From positions 1 through 37,665 of the forward strand of contig JBKDJY010000155.1 in assembly GCA_046345275.1 (NCBI GenBank): a DNA stretch of 37,665 nucleotides, written 5' to 3'. The notes under the pieces are model-generated. The model made no database searches, was not told the origin of the DNA, and saw nothing but the letters and a program-made list of their open reading frames with translations. Below are positions 26,166 to 34,806 of this stretch, piece after piece; the stretch's first letter is position 1, and each line of letters begins with the position of its first letter. The DNA comes from UBA4416 sp046345275 (GTDB taxonomy: Bacteria; Bacteroidota; Bacteroidia; B-17B0; Aurantibacillaceae). The position numbers and the translations under genes were made by a program.

Positions 26166-27589
26166 TAAAATTGGAAATAAATAAATGATTGATTTTGTTT
26201 AAAAAATGCTAGGCAGGCAATAACAATAATTAAATAGCTTGTCCATCTCAAAAATACAGGAATGTTTTGCGGTTTAAATGTTGTTACCTCTCTGTATCTC
26301 AACCATTCAAAAAAAAATAAAATACTGATTAAAGGAATGGTCATTGCCATCCCATGTTGAATTGGATAGGTAAATAATGATGTTGAAAATAAATTTGAAA
26401 TATATTGAGCAGCCTGAGAAACGCTGATAGATCTAAAAAAAATCCAGGTAAATGTGATTAATATAAATGTAATTTTAATATTGATAACAGATAAAAGTGT
26501 GATTGCTCCTTCATTATTTTCTTTTGTTTTTTTTCGATAACCAAAAATTAAGTTAGGAACCAAATAGAGACCATTTAATAATCCCCAGATTATAAATGTC
26601 CAATTGGCGCCATGCCAGAAGCCACTTAAAGTAAACACAAAAAGTGTATTAAAAATAGTTTTACTTAAAGAGCCTTTATTCCCGCCTAGAGGAATGTAAA
26701 CATAATCACGAAACCATGAGGTTAATGATATATGCCATCTTTTCCAAAATTGTGAGACATTGGTAGAAAAATATGGAAAATTAAAATTTTGCATTAATTC
26801 AAAACCAAACAGTTTTGCAGTTCCAATAGCAATGCTTGAGTATCCAGAAAAATCACAATAAATTTGAATGGAAAAATAGATGGCTCCCAATGCAAGTGTA
26901 CTTCCTGGAAGGGTATCACTTGCAGCAAAAATTTGATCTACGTAACTTGAAAAGGTATCTGCAATCACTATTTTTTTAAATAAACCCCAAAGTATTTGAC
27001 GCATTCCAATTGTTGCAAGTTCTTTATCAAAAAATCTTTTTACATAAAATTGAGGTAATAAATGATAAGCTCTTTCTATTGGGCCAGCTACAAGTTGAGG
27101 AAAAAAACTAATAAACGCAGCAAATGAAATTAAATCATTTGTAGGTTTCATTTTGTTGCGATAAATATCTGTTGTATAACTCAGAGATTGAAACGTATAA
27201 AAGCTAATTCCTACAGGTAAAATTATTTTTAAAGTAACTGGCGAAATTTGGTAACCAATGGATTGAAAGGCAAAAATAAAATTATCGATAAAAAAATTAA
27301 AATATTTAAAGAATCCTAGTAAGCCAATATTAACAATGCAGCTAGATATAAATAACCATTTTCTTTTTTGAACATCTGTTGATTTGTTTAATTGTATTCC
27401 AATTGTAAAATCAAATAGCGTGCTAAATGCAATTAAAAATAAAAAGCGCCAATCCCACCAACCATAAAATATATAACCAACAATTAATAAAAATATATTT
27501 TGAAGTTTAATGGATTGATTAAAAACAAACCAATACAACAAAAATACGGTTGGTAGAAATATGAAAAATTCAAAAGAATTAAAGAGCAT
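26165..27589 (-). CDS. MBOAT O-acyltransferase (AlgI-like)
   Basis: A 474-residue membrane-bound O-acyltransferase with about ten helices. It has the two signature regions: FWKRWHISLTSWFRDYVYIP with His286 and SGFWHGANWTFIIWG with the invariant catalytic His326. QLVAGPIERAYHLLPQF at 165-181 and DFSGYSSIAIGTAKLFG at 246-262 are also typical of the AlgI/PatA group. These proteins move acetyl or other acyl groups from the cytoplasmic donor across the inner membrane to an extracellular glycan, usually with a periplasmic SGNH-type partner, which is the next gene (TAATG overlap). Confidence 0.93.
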   Translation of the reverse strand: MLFNSFEFFIFLPTVFLLYWFVFNQSIKLQNIFLLIVGYIFYGWWDWRFLFLIAFSTLFDFTIGIQLNKSTDVQKRKWLFISSCIVNIGLLGFFKYFNFFIDNFIFAFQSIGYQISPVTLKIILPVGISFYTFQSLSYTTDIYRNKMKPTNDLISFAAFISFFPQLVAGPIERAYHLLPQFYVKRFFDKELATIGMRQILWGLFKKIVIADTFSSYVDQIFAASDTLPGSTLALGAIYFSIQIYCDFSGYSSIAIGTAKLFGFELMQNFNFPYFSTNVSQFWKRWHISLTSWFRDYVYIPLGGNKGSLSKTIFNTLFVFTLSGFWHGANWTFIIWGLLNGLYLVPNLIFGYRKKTKENNEGAITLLSVINIKITFILITFTWIFFRSISVSQAAQYISNLFSTSLFTYPIQHGMAMTIPLISILFFFEWLRYREVTTFKPQNIPVFLRWTSYLIIVIACLAFFKQNQSFIYFQF

Positions 27590-27595
27590 CTTTCT

Positions 27596-28372
27596 TTATT
27601 TATGTTTGCAAACATAACAAGCGTTCCAACTATGTTCTGTTAGAGGTTTTTTTGTAAGCCATTCTTCTGCATGAATTATCTCTAGTCCATGATTGTTAGA
27701 AATGCTTTTTAGTTCTTCAGTAAATAAATAACGCATGCGGTGTATTTCTTGCAATTTTTCAACTTTTTTTGAATGCTTACTTAAGATGCTGATGTCGAAA
27801 TTTACATCCACACAATTTTTATCAGGGAATAATCCAGGAGTTGCTACTCTTGTGATATGAATTTTTTCGTTTTCAAATGCTTTAGTTCTTTTTATTGGTT
27901 TATCGTTTAATACTCCAGGGCCATGCCAACAATCAAAAATAAATATTCCATTCGATTTCAAATTCTTTGATACTGTTGTAAATGCTTGATTTAAATCCTC
28001 ATTACTCGTCATGTAGCTAATCACATGAAACAATGAAATGATGGTATCAAATTTTTTTGAACTTTCATAGTTTCTGATATCGCCTTCATAAAATGATAAG
28101 CTTTCTGAAACTTCAATAGAAGATTTACGTTGACGCTCTAAAGCCATTTCTAACATGGTTTGGCTTAAATCAATTCCTTCTACTTTATATCCATGTTCAG
28201 CTAATAAACTAGCATGCATTCCTGTTCCACAACCTAATTCAAGTATCTGTTTCGTGTTGATATTATACGCTTTAATCAGAGAAATAACATAGTTTGTTTC
28301 AATTAAATAATCTTTGTCTTTATATAACAAGTCGTAATATTGACTGTATGTATTAAATACTTTTTTATCCAT
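27596..28372 (-). CDS. Methyltransferase, likely amino-sugar N-methyltransferase
   Basis: A 258-residue class I methyltransferase: YSQYYDLLYKDKDYLIET at 9-26, motif I LELGCGTG at 44-51, VEGIDLSQTMLE at 65-76, then FDTIISLFHVISYM and GIFIFDCWHGPGVL. The arrangement (YD-x2-Y-x-KDY start, GCGTG-H, LFHVISYM, FDCWHG) recalls the TylM1/DesVI family that puts methyl groups on the amine of nucleotide-linked amino sugars. It directly follows a DegT aminotransferase with a TAATG overlap, so its substrate may be the amine that enzyme makes. The N-methyl assignment is inference from likeness and context; a C- or O-methyltransferase is possible. Confidence 0.72.
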   Translation of the reverse strand: MDKKVFNTYSQYYDLLYKDKDYLIETNYVISLIKAYNINTKQILELGCGTGMHASLLAEHGYKVEGIDLSQTMLEMALERQRKSSIEVSESLSFYEGDIRNYESSKKFDTIISLFHVISYMTSNEDLNQAFTTVSKNLKSNGIFIFDCWHGPGVLNDKPIKRTKAFENEKIHITRVATPGLFPDKNCVDVNFDISILSKHSKKVEKLQEIHRMRYLFTEELKSISNNHGLEIIHAEEWLTKKPLTEHSWNACYVCKHK

Positions 28373-29478
28373 TAGTTTAAAATTTCTTTTAAAGTTTTTG
28401 CCACTTCATGAATTTGTTCATTGCTTAATGCCAATCCGCTAGGTAAATAAAAACCAGAATGATACAAACTTTCTGCATTTGGATAAGATTCGGATTTATA
28501 TAAACCCATTTTGCGCAATACTGGTTGTAAGTGCATTGGGTAAAAAAATGGACGGGTTCCAATTCCTTTATCGGCCAATAGTTTCATCACTTGTTCAGCA
28601 GTTTTTGATTTATCATTGAGTAAGATTCCATAAACCCAGTAAACATTGTCACAATAAGCTGTTTTTTCAATGGGTAATTGAATTCCTTTTACATCTTTAA
28701 GCAGTTCAGTATATAATTTTCCAATTTCTCTTTTTCTAGCAATACTTTCATCCCATCTTTCTAATTGTGCAACCCCAATTGCTGCTTGTACGTTTGTCAT
28801 CCTCATGTTCCAGCCTAATTCTTCATGTACAAAACGTTTGTGAGCTGTAAAACAAAGATTTCTCAGCGAACGAAGTTTTTCTGCAACCGAATCATCATCG
28901 GTTAAAATCATTCCACCTTCTCCAGTTGTAATCAGTTTATTGGGATAAAAACTAAATACACTCACATCTCCAAAACTTCCGCATGGCTTTCCTTTGTAGG
29001 TTTGACCATGAGCTTCAGCCGAATCTTCTATGATTTTTAAATCATATTTTTTGGCTAGTGTTATGATAGGTTCGATATCCACGGTTAATCCATAAATATG
29101 CACTACCATGATGGCTTTTGTTTTTGAAGTGATTTTGGATTCTATTTCACTCACATTCATATTCCATGTATGAATATCAGAATCTACTAATACTGGAATT
29201 GCTCCTGATTTAATGATTGAAGATGCGCAAGAAATAATGGTAAATGACGGCATAATGACTTCATCTCCTTTTTTAATTCCGAGAGCCTCAACGGCTATTT
29301 CAAGTGCAGCTGTTCCATTGCAAACGGCAACACCGTGTTTTTTATTAATTTTTGAAGAAAATTGTTCTTCAAATTTTTTGATGAAAGGTCCTTCTGAACT
29401 GATCCAACCAGTATCAATACATTCCATTAAATATTTTTTTTCATTTCCATTTAATAATGGCTCGTTAACAGGAATCAT
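28372..29478 (-). CDS. DegT/DnrJ/EryC1 sugar aminotransferase (perosamine synthase-like)
   Basis: A 368-residue PLP enzyme. The N-terminus IPVNEPLLNGNEKKYLMECI and the block IDTGWISSEGPFIKKFEEQF resemble GDP-4-keto-6-deoxymannose 4-aminotransferases (Per/RfbE) and related 4-aminotransferases, from memory. Seen: Asp152 in IEDSAEAHG and the PLP lysine Lys181 in SFYPNKLITTGEGGM. It should add an amino group to a keto-deoxysugar nucleotide in the cytoplasm. The sugar is not proven. The next gene is a likely N-methyltransferase, which points to a methylated amino sugar. It is unlike the aminotransferase at 14339, so two different amino sugars are likely. Confidence 0.87.
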   Translation of the reverse strand: MIPVNEPLLNGNEKKYLMECIDTGWISSEGPFIKKFEEQFSSKINKKHGVAVCNGTAALEIAVEALGIKKGDEVIMPSFTIISCASSIIKSGAIPVLVDSDIHTWNMNVSEIESKITSKTKAIMVVHIYGLTVDIEPIITLAKKYDLKIIEDSAEAHGQTYKGKPCGSFGDVSVFSFYPNKLITTGEGGMILTDDDSVAEKLRSLRNLCFTAHKRFVHEELGWNMRMTNVQAAIGVAQLERWDESIARKREIGKLYTELLKDVKGIQLPIEKTAYCDNVYWVYGILLNDKSKTAEQVMKLLADKGIGTRPFFYPMHLQPVLRKMGLYKSESYPNAESLYHSGFYLPSGLALSNEQIHEVAKTLKEILN

Positions 29479-29485
29479 AGTTTAA

Positions 29486-30319
29486 TTAATTCTTTAGTTT
29501 GAAATAAAATCCTTTATGATATATTCTTTTTCCTTCAATTTCCTTATCAGCATCTTCGCTCATGAACTCAGAAATTAAGGTGTATTTTATTGATAAATAG
29601 CGTTTAAATTTTACTTCATTAAAAAGCCAAACAGGAAAGCTGGCTTCGTAAAATACATTAGGATCAGCAGTTTGAGTGCAAATTCGTTCGGTTATATCAG
29701 CAATGAAAAATATCCTATCAAAAATTATTGTTGAGAATTTATTATGAATTAAATCATCTAATAGTTCATAAGGTTTTTCGATATACTGAATTGTTCCTGA
29801 AGAAAAAAAGGTGTTATAATTATTTAATTTCAATGCTTCTGATATTGAATAGTGGAAATTTAATTCAAGATTTTTATTTACTTTTTTTGCATAGTCCACA
29901 TATTTTTTTTGTTCAACAATAGCCCATGAAATCTTTATCCCATCATTTATATAATGTCTATACCTTTTATAGTGCGAACCTAGCGAGCCTCCAAAGTCAA
30001 TTATGCTTAGTTCTTTTTTTTCAATATTTATAGAATCAATTAAGCTATACATTAGTGCGAAATTTTGGTTTGTTGATGAAATAATTTCTCCATCTCTTTC
30101 AAAAGAATCATCCTTTTTTTCAAGTTGATTAGTTGATTGATTGATTTTATCAAGAATAATTTCCGTTTCCCAACCAGTTGTATTCATTGAAGCATTCTTC
30201 CAGCTAGCATAGTTTCCATGAAATCCATATTTACTTTTTTTAGTAAAAAATATTCCTTTCACAATATCTAATATTATAGGTGGAGTAATTTTTTTTACTA
30301 CTTTTTGAATTACTTTCAT
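29486..30319 (-). CDS. TIGR04325 (LIC12133) family methyltransferase
   Basis: A 277-residue protein matching the TIGR04325 family seen in polysaccharide clusters. It has the typical front part YGFHGNYASWKNASMNTTGW, the glycine motif SIIDFGGSLGSHYKRYRHY at about 110-128, IKISWAIVEQKKYVDYAKKV, and FFSSGTIQYIEKPYELLDDL. The order Trp-rich stretch, DFGGSLGS, VEQ, SSGTIQY is highly characteristic. Members are annotated as methyltransferases by fold; to my knowledge the reaction has not been shown. A small cupin gene lies 5 bases upstream, and a DegT aminotransferase follows after 7 bases. Confidence 0.85.
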   Translation of the reverse strand: MKVIQKVVKKITPPIILDIVKGIFFTKKSKYGFHGNYASWKNASMNTTGWETEIILDKINQSTNQLEKKDDSFERDGEIISSTNQNFALMYSLIDSINIEKKELSIIDFGGSLGSHYKRYRHYINDGIKISWAIVEQKKYVDYAKKVNKNLELNFHYSISEALKLNNYNTFFSSGTIQYIEKPYELLDDLIHNKFSTIIFDRIFFIADITERICTQTADPNVFYEASFPVWLFNEVKFKRYLSIKYTLISEFMSEDADKEIEGKRIYHKGFYFKLKN

Positions 30320-30324
30320 TTATA

Positions 30325-30741
30325 CTAAATCTTTTTTAAAAATCTAGTTTTATCTGCTTCTCCTTGATATGGGCCTTGTTTCACTTCAATCATTTCAACA
30401 TCTTCTATTACTTCAAAACCATGTCCGCCTGCTGATAATAAAATAATATCCCCATCTTCTAAAATTCTACTTTCTGTATAATTGAGCTCATCGTCATAAA
30501 AATCAACTTTTAGTTTTCCTTTTTTGATGATTAAAACTTCTTGTGTAAATACAACATTGCGCTGAACAGCATTGTGATAGTGAGGCTCAATGATTTTACC
30601 CTTTGGATGGTTCATGTATGCCAGTTGTTGAGAAAATTCATTGGGAGTAAAAAAATGAATTCCTTTTTCATTAAATTGATGGCTAATGATAATTGCCATG
30701 AGTTGACCTTTTGAGTTATTAATTTTTTCAACAAGTTGCAT
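30325..30741 (-). CDS. Small single-domain cupin
   Basis: A 138-residue one-domain cupin. The metal-site motif HYHNAVQRNVVFTQEVLIIKKGK begins at about residue 54 (HxH, then Glu in QEVL), and the second motif is GDIILLSAGGHGFEVI with a His at about 107. The tail MIEVKQGPYQGEADKTRFL is typical of a small cupin family found beside TIGR04325 methyltransferase and sialic-acid-type genes, from recollection. Its reaction is unknown. Cupins nearby in such loci are often sugar isomerases or epimerases, but this one does not match FdtA/QdtA clearly. It lies 3 bases after the flippase gene. Confidence 0.8.
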   Translation of the reverse strand: MQLVEKINNSKGQLMAIIISHQFNEKGIHFFTPNEFSQQLAYMNHPKGKIIEPHYHNAVQRNVVFTQEVLIIKKGKLKVDFYDDELNYTESRILEDGDIILLSAGGHGFEVIEDVEMIEVKQGPYQGEADKTRFLKKI

Positions 30742-30744
30742 AGT

Positions 30745-32136
30745 TTATTGATTCCAAATTCCTTTGGCTTTATTGTTTATGATTTTGTAATATTGAATTG
30801 GTAAAAAAATTAAATCAGGTATTAAGGATACACTTGAAGCAATAATTATTCCAGATAAACCCCACTTTAAATAATCAGCAAAAAATATACACAAAGGAAT
30901 ATTTATAATTGCTGTTACAATAGCCAGATAAAAACCAACTTTCATTTTACTAACACCATTTATAAAATTCCCGAAAATTTGATTCCAAGATGATATTAAA
31001 ACATAAACCGCCATCCAAACGGTTAATTGAAAAGATGGGATAATGCTTTCAATACCAATCCATAATTTATAAGCATAATTTGAAAAGGAAACCAATACGA
31101 TGGTTCCTAAAAATATCATCATCCAAATTTTAATCATTTTTTTTGTAATATGTTTAATCCACTTGAAATCATTCAATGCATGGGCCTCTGTGTAAGCACT
31201 CCACAATGGTGCTGATATTAAACTAAAACCAATGGTAATTGGAGAAAGATATTTTAATGAAATATTATAAGGCGTAACCGACTCAGCTCCCATTAATCTA
31301 GAAATGATAATATTATCGGTAGCCACGACAATAAGGGCAGTTGATTGAAATAAAAAAAACATGAAGCCAACACTCATTAAATTTTTGGCGTATTTAAAAT
31401 CCACGTACCTTATTGAAGGCGAGAAGTGTTTGTAATGTGTTTTATAAAACCAAATACTGATAATGCCTGGTACGATTATATTTATTAATCCAATTGATAT
31501 TGCTAAATACAATAGTGATTCGCTTGTGGTTTTAGTTAAAATAAAAACTACTAAAAGCGAAATTACACTAGCGATTGTGTTGATTGCGCCTGCTAATGCA
31601 GTGCGTTGGTCAGCCAGCAAAATGGATGAAATCAATTTTACAACGAGTTGCATACAAAAAGAACCAAATAAAATTGCCATTACTTTACGTAGTTCAAAAA
31701 TCTTTGATGATTCAACATTTAAGATATGCGGCCAATCTAAATAATGATTGATCAATAAAAACACAACACACGCTCCTCCCATAATTATTGATAACATCGC
31801 ATAAGCTGTGCTTAAATAAATTTTAGCACCATTAATGTCTTTATTTGCAAGGCATTCAGCAAATTTATTTCTTAAACCATTTCCTAACCCAATATCGAGC
31901 AATCCAAACCAACTTATTACACTATATAACGTAAGCCAAATACCATAATTAATTGGATTTAAATAATGAATTGTTAAAGGAACAAAGATGAAGCTCGTGA
32001 TAACACTGATTCCTTTGATTAAAAATGAAGCCAAAATATTCTTTTTAGCTTTAATTGACCTTGCATGTCCTTTGTTAAATAAATAGCTAAAACTATTTTT
32101 TTTGAATGCAATGTTCAATTTTGATTCGTTAATCAT
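30745..32136 (-). CDS. wzx: Wzx flippase
   Basis: A 463-residue membrane protein with about twelve helices of the MATE/polysaccharide-flippase class. It should turn undecaprenyl-linked repeat units to the periplasmic face. After an N-terminal cytoplasmic stretch (1-33) come the first helix and GISVITSFIFVPLTIHYLNP, then GWFGLLDIGLGNGLRNKFAE; the C-terminus ends PIQYYKIINNKAKGIWNQ. From residue 23 to the end it aligns with the C-terminal half of the fusion protein at 22784-25234 with almost equal length (441 versus 440 residues), so they are clear paralogues. It lies 11 bases after the kinase gene and is the second gene of the operon. Confidence 0.9.
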   Translation of the reverse strand: MINESKLNIAFKKNSFSYLFNKGHARSIKAKKNILASFLIKGISVITSFIFVPLTIHYLNPINYGIWLTLYSVISWFGLLDIGLGNGLRNKFAECLANKDINGAKIYLSTAYAMLSIIMGGACVVFLLINHYLDWPHILNVESSKIFELRKVMAILFGSFCMQLVVKLISSILLADQRTALAGAINTIASVISLLVVFILTKTTSESLLYLAISIGLINIIVPGIISIWFYKTHYKHFSPSIRYVDFKYAKNLMSVGFMFFLFQSTALIVVATDNIIISRLMGAESVTPYNISLKYLSPITIGFSLISAPLWSAYTEAHALNDFKWIKHITKKMIKIWMMIFLGTIVLVSFSNYAYKLWIGIESIIPSFQLTVWMAVYVLISSWNQIFGNFINGVSKMKVGFYLAIVTAIINIPLCIFFADYLKWGLSGIIIASSVSLIPDLIFLPIQYYKIINNKAKGIWNQ

Positions 32137-32147
32137 AAGTTTTAAAT

Positions 32148-34574
32148 CTATTTAGATTTCTTTTTAAAAATTTCGGAAAATTTACTTACCCTCGATTTTT
32201 TAATTTCCTCTCCGTAACCGTAACCGTATCCATAGCCGTAACCATAGCCATAGCCGTATCCATAACCATACTTTGAACTAGGAGCCTTAACCGCATTAAA
32301 CACAATACCTAAATTGCTTATTTTCTTTTCATCATATAATTTATTAATATAATTGAGATGTTGTTTTCTTGTTGTGTTTTGTCTTACCACATAAATATTT
32401 ACATCAGAAAATTTAGCTAATTCAATTCCATCGGTTACCAGTCCTATTGGCGGAGTATCAATTACAACAAAATCATATTTTTCTTTAAGGTACTTAAATA
32501 AGTTGGCCGTTTTTTCTTTTAATATCAATTCAGAAGGATTAGGAGGAACAGGGCCAGAAAAAATAATATCAAGATTTGGTATTTGAAAAGTAGTTTGAGT
32601 AACGTCTTGGATGCTTGCGGTTCCTGCCAAATAATTTGATAAGCCGATTTCAAAATTTAAATTTATACCATCCACAACTTTTGGTTTTCTTAAATCAAAA
32701 CAAACTAATATCACTTTTTTTTCAGAAGTCGCTAAAATACCAGCAAGATTATATGATATAAATGTTTTTCCCTCGCCGCTAATTGATGAGGAAATCAATA
32801 TTGCATTTTGTTTTTGACCATTTTTGTTTTCACTAAAAAAATAATTAATGTTCGTTCTGATGGATCTTAAAGATTCTAAAATAATTTGGTTTGGTTTTTT
32901 TTCGGTGAAGAGATTTGTATGATCAGTATTGTTTACAATAATAACTATTAATGTTATATTGGTATAAGTCTCTAGTTTTTCTTTATCAATTATCTTATCA
33001 TTTAGTAATCCTAACAAGGTGATAATTAAAATTGGTATTAAAAGACCTAGCATGATAGCAATGGCATACGACTTACTTTTAACAGGTTTTATAGGACTAA
33101 AAGAAGGGACAGCTTTATCGATCACCCAATTATCAGATGTTGATGATGCCAATAAAATAGCTGTTTCAGACTTTTTTTGTAATAAATATAAATATAATCC
33201 TTCTTTTATTGAGAATTGACGTTTAATTCCTACAAATTCAATTTCATTTTTTGGCAACGAGCTTAATTTACCTTCTACTTTCGAAAGATTAGTAGACGTT
33301 TGATTTTGCATCAATAAATATTTTTGTCTAACTGTTTTTAGATTTTCTAAAATAGATTCCTTCGTCCTTTTGATTTCTTTTTCTAAATTGTTGAATGAAG
33401 GGCTGTTTGGTTTCGAATCAATTTGGCGTTGACTAACTTCATTTTCTAATTCGCCCAAATGCGAAATGAGTTTAAAAAGTAAGGGATCATCTATACCAAG
33501 ACTAGAAGGCGCAATGTCGTTTATCTTTTTATCATCCTTAATGTATTTTTCTAAATAATCAACAAAACTTAATTGAACTTTGTTTTCTGAAATTTGTTCA
33601 TCAAAATATTTCACGCGTTCCAAAAATATTTTTGATTCATCATCAATATTTACAATTCCCTTTTTTGTCTGAAAATCTAATAAAGTTCCTTCTATTTCTT
33701 TCAATTCACTTGATATTTGTTCTATTTGAGAATCAATGAATTTTAGAGAATTACTTGCTAAAAGATTTTTTTGTTCAGTGCTGTTTAAAATATAAACCTC
33801 GGTTAATTTATTTAAAAAATCAGAACAAGCCTCTGGTACATTATCAACTATAAATAACTGTAATATAGATGATCCTGACACGACTGGTTCAATTTTTAAA
33901 GCAGATGCATAATAGCGTGCAATATTTTCAAGAGGATTAAAATTAATTTTAAAATTTCTTTTATTATAACTCTGATTATTGAACAAAGCATTATCAAAAG
34001 AAGGACGCTTATCAATTCTAAAAGTTCCAAAATCATTTACAATCTTTTCACCAAAAAAATGGTTACTAATGATGTCTTTTTTATCTTTTAAATATGAAAT
34101 TTGAAATGCATTTTGATCTACAATAATGATATTGAGTGGTGTGAAATAAGCAAACTCAAATAAAGTATCTGATACGACCTTAAATGGTGCTTTGTTATAA
34201 AGCTCAGTTGATTTAATTCTTCCTTGAAGAGAATAGGACACGTCAAACTCTAGTTGCTTTGCCGTTTTTGAAATTAAAGAAATTGATTTTAAAATTTGAA
34301 TTTCATTTTCAATATTAACGTTGCGTTTGATATTACTTAAATCCTTTAAAATCGCTAAATCCGAACTGCTTGCATTTTCATCTTTTAAAATGATGCGACA
34401 AGATGAAGCGTACAATGGAGGTGTGTACCAATTATAATATCTCGCTATGCTAATAGCCAAAACCAACGAAATCAAAAAAACATACCAATAAGAAATGTAT
34501 CTGCCAAAGAATCGTCCAAAATTAAAATTCCGACTTTCAACATCACTGCCTATTTTTCTTTCTGCATTAGCCAT
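32148..34574 (-). CDS. wzc: Wzc-type tyrosine kinase and polysaccharide co-polymerase
   Basis: An 808-residue membrane protein: helix 1 at about 28-48, a periplasmic Wzz-like domain with long coiled coils, a second helix at about 500-523, then a cytoplasmic BY-kinase domain. Walker A GEGKT is at about 600-604, Walker A-prime ILVCFDLRKP near 622-631 and Walker B FVVIDTPPIG near 702-711. The tyrosine tail is a (Tyr-Gly)10 run at 769-788 followed by a short basic end. BY-kinases phosphorylate such tails on neighbours in the ring, and the cycle drives polymer export with Wzy/Wza. It is the first gene of the main operon, with a rare Shine-Dalgarno (GGAG, 7 bases before the ATG). Confidence 0.93.
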   Translation of the reverse strand: MANAERKIGSDVESRNFNFGRFFGRYISYWYVFLISLVLAISIARYYNWYTPPLYASSCRIILKDENASSSDLAILKDLSNIKRNVNIENEIQILKSISLISKTAKQLEFDVSYSLQGRIKSTELYNKAPFKVVSDTLFEFAYFTPLNIIIVDQNAFQISYLKDKKDIISNHFFGEKIVNDFGTFRIDKRPSFDNALFNNQSYNKRNFKINFNPLENIARYYASALKIEPVVSGSSILQLFIVDNVPEACSDFLNKLTEVYILNSTEQKNLLASNSLKFIDSQIEQISSELKEIEGTLLDFQTKKGIVNIDDESKIFLERVKYFDEQISENKVQLSFVDYLEKYIKDDKKINDIAPSSLGIDDPLLFKLISHLGELENEVSQRQIDSKPNSPSFNNLEKEIKRTKESILENLKTVRQKYLLMQNQTSTNLSKVEGKLSSLPKNEIEFVGIKRQFSIKEGLYLYLLQKKSETAILLASSTSDNWVIDKAVPSFSPIKPVKSKSYAIAIMLGLLIPILIITLLGLLNDKIIDKEKLETYTNITLIVIIVNNTDHTNLFTEKKPNQIILESLRSIRTNINYFFSENKNGQKQNAILISSSISGEGKTFISYNLAGILATSEKKVILVCFDLRKPKVVDGINLNFEIGLSNYLAGTASIQDVTQTTFQIPNLDIIFSGPVPPNPSELILKEKTANLFKYLKEKYDFVVIDTPPIGLVTDGIELAKFSDVNIYVVRQNTTRKQHLNYINKLYDEKKISNLGIVFNAVKAPSSKYGYGYGYGYGYGYGYGYGYGEEIKKSRVSKFSEIFKKKSK
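32211..32270 (-). repeat. 10 x 6-base repeat coding (Tyr-Gly)10 in wzc
   Basis: Ten consecutive 6-base units (TAY GGN) code alternating Tyr and Gly, residues 769-788 of the kinase. Both Tyr codons (TAT, TAC) and three Gly codons (GGA, GGC, GGT) are used in an irregular order, so the repeat is not a simple microsatellite. It has either been scrambled by substitution since expansion or kept by selection. Changes in unit number would add or remove Tyr-Gly pairs without shifting the frame. Confidence 0.95.
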
Positions 34575-34581
34575 TTAACTT

Positions 34582-34585
34582 CTCC
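34582..34585 (-). promoter_or_regulatory. Shine-Dalgarno site of wzc
   Basis: Upstream of the ATG at 34574 the minus strand reads AAAAGGAGAAGTTAAATG, with GGAG 7 bases before the start. Such a strong site is unusual in Bacteroidota and supports this ATG as the start. Confidence 0.6.
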
Positions 34586-34685
34586 TTTTCTTTACAAACA
34601 AATTGCATCATATATAAATGTAAGATAACCTTATTATTTGCATTTATTTTAAAATCATAATAATGATTTATATCAGCACAAAAAA

Positions 34686-34693
34686 CAAAATTA
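34686..34693 (-). promoter_or_regulatory. Candidate promoter -7 box of the polysaccharide operon
   Basis: In the divergent gap the minus strand reads TAATTTTG, matching TAnnTTTG, about 110 bases before the wzc start. No clear -33 TTG is seen at the usual distance. If real, it would give a leader of about 105 bases and start the main operon. Confidence 0.3.
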
Positions 34694-34806
34694 ACAATCG
34701 TAAAATTTACGCATAAAATTTTGCTCTAAAAAAATTGCAAAAAAAACTATTAACAAACTAAAGTTTATTTTATTCCACACCAAAATTATTGATAAATACT
34801 ACATTT

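Noticed and set aside
29213..29485. A 90-codon plus-strand frame opposite the aminotransferase
   Set aside because: It lies wholly antisense to a well-supported PLP enzyme with full motifs and has no features of its own.
32211..32270. Tyr-Gly repeat as a CRISPR or microsatellite artefact
   Set aside because: There are no spacers. The codon use is irregular, the frame is kept, and a tyrosine tail is expected at the end of a BY-kinase.
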